Made by a program: the position numbers and the translations under genes. Under the pieces are notes generated by a model, which was given only the letters and a program-made list of their open reading frames with translations, ran no database searches and was not told the DNA's origin. Positions 57,673-64,000 of a stretch of 64,000 nt of DNA are shown here, one piece after another. Position 1 is the first letter of the stretch. The number at the start of each line of letters is the position of its first letter. Where the stretch lies: NCBI GenBank assembly GCA_022036555.1, contig CM039130.1, positions 6,298,527-6,362,526 on the forward strand, given 5' to 3'. The stretch comes from Microstegium vimineum (Eukaryota; Streptophyta; Magnoliopsida; Poales; Poaceae).

Positions 57673-59650
57673 ATGGCCGTCAGACGTCTACCTCCTCCCC
57701 CCCAGAGCCAGCTGCCAGCTTTTAGTGCGCCATACCAGGGCATACCTAACGTCTTCAATTCAGTTGACCCTGGTGCGTCTGCTCCTACGCCGCACCCCCG
57801 TCCCCATCAAAATCCAACTGGGAACTCTCCCACAAAATCTTTTAACTGCTCCCCTCCCCCCTCCTGCTCCCCACACTCTGTCGCCTGTGCGCGACGCAGC
57901 GCCACGTCTTGTCGCCCGCCCCGTGACAGCTGCGACAGCTGCGACAGCCGCGACAGCTGCGCACGCTCAACCGCCTGAGAACGCCTTCAACTCTCAACCA
58001 CCAAGGTCGTACCTCGAGGCAGCCCTAACTCCCTCCCCCCACAGCACACTCCTTCGAAAACCCTTAAACCCCTATCCCCCTCTAAGGGCTGCTACCGTTG
58101 TCTGGCATCCGACCATCTCGTGCGCGACTGCAGAGACCCTGTCCGCTGCTGCGTTTGCCATTCCTCCGGCCACCGCAGCCACGAGTGCACTATGCCGCGC
58201 AAACGCCTCCTTCGCGCCGCCGCGCACCGCCTTCGCACCCCTGCTGCAGCCCGCGCGGCTCGCGCACGTTCTGCCCCACCAGTGACCACCAACGCCCCCT
58301 TGTCACCTGTGCACGAGTCCCCCTGGAATCCCCGGCAGGGACCTTCACTTTCCCATCTCTTGAGGCCTACGCTCCAGCCAACATGGTCCCTTCAGGCTTG
58401 TCGGGACCACCGGAGACTCTGTGCGTCGACAAGCCGGTCACGGAGGCCTCCATCGTCCGCTCTGTGCCCGAACCTGCACCTCCAGCCGCGCCGAGTGAAC
58501 GTCCTACGCCCGCTGCTGGCACCGCCTTGGCATCTCATGCGGATCGCGGCGTCTCCGCCATCGCCGACCCGCCTAGCTCGGACAACGAGCTCGACGATGG
58601 CTCTTCGGACGGCATTGACGGCAGCTCTGACGGCTCCTCCTGGGAGGAGGGGCGCCCTAGGCATGCCGACGCCTGGGTCTCGCCGGGGCGGACGCCCTCA
58701 ATGAACGCCTTCTGTTCGCGTTCATCGAGCCCCCGGTGCCCATGCTCGACGTCAGCACCTTCATCCGCAACGCTCTAACGCTCTGTCGTCCCCCTCACCC
58801 CGGTCGACCTGCTCCCCTCCTCCCATGGTGCTATGCTCCTACGATGTGCTTCTCCTGCCGACCGCGACAACCTACACATCCTCAGCCCGATCTCCTGGGG
58901 GAGCTCGCAACTCCATCTTCAAAAGCCTAAAGAGACCTCCAACCGCTTCTATCGCATACCATCCTGGCTCGCTTTCATTGTGGTCATCGGCTTCCCCAAT
59001 GAGCACTAGTATGAAGACAAGATCCGGGACGTTTTCAGCAGTTTCAGTGCGGTGGCCAAGATTGACCCGGAATGCCTTACCGGGGAAATTTTGCCCAGCT
59101 ACGGCTGCTGCTGGAGGTGTACGACCGTTTGGATATCCCCAGGGAGATTCGCATCACGTGCAGACAGGGTGTTGGCCGTTTTGGCGCCATTGCCAAAATC
59201 GTGCCTCTCCGTGTCTGGCCGCACGAATATCAGTTGGACAGCCGCGGCAACCTCGCTCGCTTCTTCGGGCCGCCTGCTCCGCCGATTCCGGGGTCTTCCC
59301 TGGGGCCAATGGGTCCTCTGAGCGAGCTTCAGCAAACTCGCCAGCAAGCTCACTACTTCAGTGAGATGTACCCTCCGCGCCACCCTGCCCCAAGCTCCCA
59401 CTTCCTCCAGTATGCCTTCGACCCACTCGGCTCTGCGCAACCCACCGTTCCACCACCTGCTACCTTGCCCTTTTCCCTGGTCTTGGGCCTTGCTGCGGCT
59501 TTCGCCCGCCTTCTCCCTACACCGCCTGCTGCTGCTCCCCCATCTCCACCACCCCTGCCTGCCTCGCCTCCACACAGCCCACAACGCCAAATCTCTAGTC
59601 CCAGGCCTAGGCTCATCACCTACCACCGCCGCCGCTTGTGTAACCTACCA
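57673..59650 (+). pseudogene. Zinc-knuckle protein remnant
   Basis: ATG at 57673 opens a Pro-rich frame. A second frame has two tandem CCHC knuckles, CYRCLASDHLVRDC and CCVCHSSGHRSHEC (58090-58190), followed by an Arg/Ala-rich stretch. Later frames have an acidic Ser/Asp run (58590-58650) and 'FGAIAKIVPLRVWPHEYQLD' (about 59175-59235). At least three frame changes make it a pseudogene. The order (knuckles, acidic linker, C-terminal domain) resembles the large grass family of zinc-knuckle, DUF4283-like proteins linked to transposons; I am not sure of the family. Confidence 0.5.
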
Positions 59651-60319
59651 CACTCTCCTATTCTCACAGGATCACATCACTTAGAGCATTTATTCATTGT
59701 CTTAGCTCTAAGTATGAAGTTTGCATTTCACGGCATGTGTGACCTTATCTTGAGTTTTGAGCTTTGATGAGCTTCATGTGTCAACAAGGGAGAGAGATGT
59801 GCATTTCACTCCATCTACATCCAAGAGGGAGAGATTTGTGGTCAAGGGCGAGAAAATGTGTATTTTGTGAAAATCTTGCTTCTTTGGCTCTTTTCTTCCT
59901 TCTTGGTATCTTGAGTGTGCTTTCGCCCAAGGGGAGCTTTTGCTAGACGTGTTGAGCCTTTGCCTCTTCTGGAGGGTTTAGCTTGTGTTTTGGCTCTGAC
60001 ATGTTTCGATTGACATTTTGAGTTTCATGTGCTTTAATTGGTATCTTGAAGAGTTTCTTGTCGTAAGGCGTTTGGTATCTTTGGCTTGCTAGTGGTGTTG
60101 AGCCCATTTTGTGCCTCTTCTTGAGGGCTAGCTTTGATTTGCTTGGTTGCGTCGAGCCGTTGCCCATGTCTTTCGGAACCAAGTTTTTGGACTCGTTTTG
60201 CTTCTCTCAAGTGACCCCGTTTTTGGCTTTCTTAGCTTTTTGGTCATTTGGAGAGTTTTACCTTGTGGCTCAAATCTGAAATGCACTTGTGTTGATAATG
60301 TACTCATCAAGGGGGAGAT

Positions 60320-62365
60320 TGCGAACACATGGTTGACAAGTACCCATGTATGTTCAGTTTTATGATGAGTGCTCGATCAACACTTGAGTGTTTCAGTTTG
60401 AGTGACTTACTTCTAATCCTTTGCGAAAGCAAATGTGTGCATGTCTATCGGCTTGTGGTGTGCAGGTGCTATGCCTAGTGACAGTGGTCAATGGCGTGGA
60501 GAAGGTCGAGTAGAGGCTTGCCGTGCCGATGGACTGAGAGCGGTGAAGGGCGGAAGCGGGGCTCGGACTGAGGGACCATGGGTGCCGGCGGACTAGCTGT
60601 GGTGGCTAGTACTTGGCACCGACGAGCGCGACAAGACATGGAGGTAGACCATGTTGGCCAAGCCAAGACGGTCAGCGAGCGAGTCGAGCAGGAGGCTCAG
60701 GGGACTCAGAGCTGGGCCGGGCGAGGACGATGCGGCACGAGTCGAGCGGTTTGGTGGTTTGGGCCGCAAAACCACCAGTGGACGGTTTCCGAGTTTGGGC
60801 CTCAAAACTCGGGGTTCGGTAGTTGAGCCGGAAGCTATCGGTGGCGGGTTTCGCGGGTTTGGGCCTCAAAACCTGGGCGGAGCTTCCAAGGAAGCGGGGG
60901 CGGCACGTGGCGGAATCCTGGAGGTTGCGTCGAGGCGACGACAACTCCAGGCAGGAAGTGGGGCCGTCCAATCAACTCAAGGAAAATATCTGCGATTTGG
61001 ATTACAGTGTCTCAGGACTAGGTAATTCGGTCATGTATCTAGGGGGCGTTTTGGAAATAGTCCGAACGTCGTTAAGTAGTGGATGAATGGTGCTTACCCC
61101 TTCACCTCTTCCACCTCTCTCATTTTCCCCCTCATCACTCTCTCTCCCCAAACCCTAGTTCATGCTTAGAGGTCCATGGGTTGATTGTGTAGTCGATTCA
61201 TGTAAAACTTGCAACCTTTGTGTTCGGGAATCGGAGGCCTTACCCTCCGTAAAGCATGGGTAGTTCAATTTCGTGATTTGTGTCTCCGATTGTGCTTGAT
61301 TTTTTGTGTTCTTGTTCTTGCCCCTTTCTCCCGAAATTGTTCATGGCTTGAGATCTTTGGCTACGGGCCGTTTCGATTGATTCCGTTTGAACCATTTTGT
61401 GCGGGGACGTGAGAAGGACTTTTGCACCAAAGGATTTGCCTTGATTCCTCACGAGCACATAGATCGGGCGATTTCTTTCTCGTGTTCTTGTTCTTGAGCC
61501 TCTTTCCCGAATTTCTTTTGTCCTTGTTGATTGGATCCAAATTGAGCGATGATTTCTTCGGGATAGCTCCTCCATAGTGTGATGATCATTCCCTCAAAAT
61601 TTGGTGCCAATCGGACTTGATTTGGCTGAGTTATGGATTTTTCTTTGATCCGGGCGATTTTCGCGCACCTCTGTTCGTGCTGAAATCCCATACTGCGGAC
61701 AGTCCGCCCATATAACCCCGGACAGTCTGCGGTTACTGTTCGCAACTCGAAAAGCAGCCCCTCGGGTGCCCAGGAGCGGACAGTCCGGCCTGGGGTCGCG
61801 GACAGTCCGAAACTACTTCGCGAGGGGTGTCAAGAATCTGTTTCCGAAGTTCGTTTTCGCCAGTTTGAACGCCGGACTGTCCGCTCCTGACCCCCGACAG
61901 TCCCGCAGTTCATTTTCGTGTGGCGTACAGAATCGGTTCAGTTCCTGTTGCTCGTCATTTCTTTCCCTGCGGACAGTCTGCCCTTGTAAGTCCGGACAGT
62001 CCGAGACTTGAGCAGGGGCTGTCCAGATTCGTGTGTTTCTGAGTCCGTGAACTCCGGACAGTCCGCAAGTTTCCCCGGACAGTCCGAGAGTTGACCCGCG
62101 GACAGTCCGCCCCAGGGGTCCGGACAGTCCAGGAAAGAGCAGAGTTCTTGTATTGGCTCAGCTTTTCCGTGGCTTGGTTTTCGATTGTCTCCGACTGCTC
62201 CGCTGCACTTATAAGGTGTCCACCCACGTGTTGGGTCGTGTGCGAGTCGTTTTTCTCGAACTCGAATTTTGGACGTGATTTTGGGACAAGAGCCAAAGCA
62301 TTCAAAGTTCAATTTTGAATTGGCTCTCATTCACCCCCTCTCTGGTCGCCGTTCTCGGTCCTTCA
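60320..62365 (+). repeat. 3' LTR of the SIRE-like Copia element (2.0 kb)
   Basis: TGCGAACACATGG at 60320 to CTCATTCACCCCCTCTCTGGTCGCC...CCTTCA at 62365. The right end has the CATTCACCCCC signature shared with the LTR end at 4208. The GC-rich block 60560-60960 has ORFs on both strands that are not supported as genes. Confidence 0.65.
61696..62132. repeat. Cluster of CGGACAGTCCG palindromes
   Basis: About 13 copies of the 11-bp palindrome CGGACAGTCCG or near variants in 440 bp, irregularly spaced and in either sense, inside the LTR. Confidence 0.9.
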
Positions 62366-62922
62366 CTAAACCTCGGTCTATTGATAGCATCATCACCTGG
62401 TTGGCAGTTGCTGCAGCATGTCACTGGGCTTCATATCCTACAAATATACGGGTGCACAGACCTTACACATTTACCTGAGAGCATGCACTGCTTCACCAAC
62501 CTCTGTAGACTGATGATAGCGCATTGTGCTAATCTTCGTGTGCTACCAGACTGGCTTGTGGAACTGAAATCTCTACAGAGTCTGAACTTACAGTCATGTA
62601 ATGCTCTCCAGCAGCTGCCTGAACAAATAGGAGAACTCTGCTCACTCCAGGACCTCAGCATAATGTATTTGCCTTCCCTGACTTGCCTTCCCGAGAGCAT
62701 GCAGCGCCTCACCTCACTTCGAACTCTCTACTTGTGTGATTGTGGCGCGCTGACTCAGCTTCCGGAGTGGCTAGGCGAACTCTCTGCACTTCAAAATCTC
62801 TTGCTCCAGAGCTGCAGTGGCCTTACATCCTTGCCCCGCTCCATACAAGTATACAACGTCTTACTGCTCTCGAGGAATTATTTATAAGCTGCAACCCTGA
62901 GCTGATTAGGCGTTGCAGGTAA
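62366..62922 (+). pseudogene. LRR fragment of an NLR-type resistance gene
   Basis: Leucine-rich repeats with the consensus L..L.I..C..L..LPE.(MI): units at 'LHILQIYGCTDLTHLPESM', 'LCRLMIAHCANLRVLPDWL', 'LQSLNLQSCNALQQLPEQI', 'LQDLSIMYLPSLTCLPESM', 'LRTLYLCDCGALTQLPEWL' and 'LQNLLLQSCSGLTSLPRSI'. This is the C-terminal LRR style of grass CNL genes (RGA type), which sense pathogen effectors. No NB-ARC is present upstream; the Copia LTR abuts it. An 8-bp insertion (62842-62857 region) shifts the frame. After it the frame reads on to a TAA, and one further base is missing near 62935, so the gene is dead. Confidence 0.8.
62842..62857. other. Putative hAT excision footprint
   Basis: CATACAAG directly followed by TATACAAC: two 8-bp copies differing only at the two bases facing the junction. 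This is the form left when a hAT transposon with an 8-bp target duplication excises. Confidence 0.55.
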
Positions 62923-64000
62923 GGTGTGGGGAGGATTGGCACCTTGTCTCACATATTCGAAATTTAAGGTTCTGGGACTAGGCAGATCAGTGCATCATAT
63001 TCTAAGGCAGACAAGGATGGCTAGGTGAGACTGTTTCTGTTTCTCTATGGCATGTGCACACAGTTTCGTTTTTGAAGGAACCCACATTTATTTTCTTCTG
63101 CTTGCGAAAATTGCACAGCTGAGATATCAGGACATGACTATATGCTGCCTTTTTTTTCTCAGAAAATCATATTACATGTCATGTGCTAGTGTTATATCAC
63201 CACTATTTGCTATATTGGTTCACAAGGCCTACACTTTTTCTTTTCCTCATCGTCTCTATTTGTTCTCAGCTTGGTATACATATATGCATTTTGCATGCGC
63301 TCAATATGCACGCTTGTACAATAAATACTAGATAGAAATGTGGCATAGCCCCAAAAGGCTTGATGCTATTAATGTTTATTCCACTGCTTCCCTGTGAGTC
63401 CTCTCGAAACTAATTGTGTCTCTTTTTTTTTTCAGACTCTGCGGCGGTTGCGTATATATGCATCCACTCGTGTGCCCACTATCAGTCTTCGAGTTGATGG
63501 AAACATGTCTTTCGCCCTTGCGGAGCTAACCAGACAATATGATGGCAGATGCCACGATTGATCGATGTGCTTCTGAAGAATGACAACGCTGTCAGCTAGG
63601 TGGCATGCACTGAGAGCTCAAGGCAAAGCACTTACAAGAGGAATTGCAGTTATTGGAGCAGATCGGGGCTGAAGGCTGAAGCCATGCTAGCAAGAAGGCA
63701 TGGGTCAAGGAGAAGATTCAGAGAGGGGATGGCTTTTCTTAATTGTATTGTTATGTCTGAACTCTGAACCGGTTTTCAGTTTTTCCGTAAGTGCAGGTTA
63801 GTTGACTCCATTTCAGTTTCAGTCTCCCGTGTGAGTTTGAGGCAGAGCTGCTGTCTCTGAATCATGTTATTCCTCGTATAGGAGCTTGATCCTTTTGTAA
63901 ATATGGATTTCTGCTTGCTCCACACAAAGGTAGAGCTGGGATTATCGACCCGCTCATGGATTCTGCGTGTATGTAATGCACCTGATCAGTTTATCTTAGT
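62923..64000 (+). other. 3' flank of the LRR fragment
   Basis: 62923-62985 still resembles the C-terminal tail of grass NLRs but is frameshifted. A T-rich tract followed by CAG at 63424-63436 could be a splice acceptor, with a further 3' exon or UTR. No other gene is seen up to the window end. Confidence 0.4.

Larger units (their letters stand above)
59651..62365 (+). mobile_element. 3' end of a SIRE-like Copia element
   Basis: Non-coding interior 59651-60305 with repeated 'GAGCC(T/G)TTGCC' phrases, polypurine tract AAGGGGGAGATTG (60309-60321 region), then a long LTR 60320-62365. Plus orientation. The 5' LTR and pol are not present; the element is either truncated or carries the zinc-knuckle remnant as internal sequence. 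Confidence 0.65.

Noticed and set aside
60578..61086. Overlapping ORFs with 'GLKT' and 'GPQN' repeats
   Set aside because: Inside the Copia LTR; open on both strands because of a repeated GGGCCTCAAAAC phrase, no domain.

Overview
The window is nuclear DNA from a grass (Poaceae; probably a panicoid such as a sorghum, sugarcane or Miscanthus relative, although the species cannot be fixed from sequence alone). The evidence is dense nested LTR retrotransposons of grass type (SIRE-like Copia; Tat, Tekay and Reina lineages of Ty3/gypsy), Stowaway, CACTA and Mutator-like DNA elements, and intron-containing genes with very GC-rich first exons. I saw no rRNA genes, tRNA genes, CRISPR arrays or prokaryotic features.

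Layout. (1) 1-14076 is a three-level nest. A Reina-like Ty3/gypsy element (+, 10845-14076) was hit by a gag-only SIRE-like Copia element (-). The Copia LTR was then hit by a gag-only Tat-lineage element (4854-10324, with a 5-bp CCCAG target duplication). (2) 14077-31500 holds small MITEs and a Mutator-like element (15921-28755, 10-bp target duplication) that interrupts an open frame. A complete but broken Tekay element (16536-28445) lies inside it and carries an extra ORF upstream of gag. (3) 31509-37027 is a three-exon group III WRKY transcription-factor gene whose introns are full of small transposons. (4) 37262-38872 contains CACTA-type material. (5) 38873-52857 is the 3' end of one Tat element (LTR with a 48-bp minisatellite), split by a second, nearly full Tat element. 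That second element carries gag-pro-pol on the minus strand and an intron-containing plant-mobile-domain gene on the plus strand. A 100-N assembly gap (52858-52957) removes its 5' LTR. (6) 52958-54735 is the 3' part of a tandem kinase gene: a WAK-like kinase fused to an LRR-III-type pseudokinase. (7) 54960-62365 holds MITEs, a Tekay LTR fragment, a zinc-knuckle gene remnant and a SIRE-like Copia 3' end. (8) 62366-62922 is an LRR fragment of an NLR-type resistance gene, frameshifted by an 8-bp footprint.

Together, the non-transposon genes (WRKY III, tandem kinase, NLR LRR remnant) are all from families linked to plant immunity, which suggests a TE-inflated resistance locus. Two observations seem most novel. 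All five Ty3/gypsy elements with a visible 3' end have a stem-loop at a lineage-specific distance from the 3' LTR (10 nt in Tat, 18-19 nt in chromoviruses). The Tat element's antisense gene keeps canonical phase-0 introns, as expected if its antisense orientation hides them from splicing of the genomic RNA.
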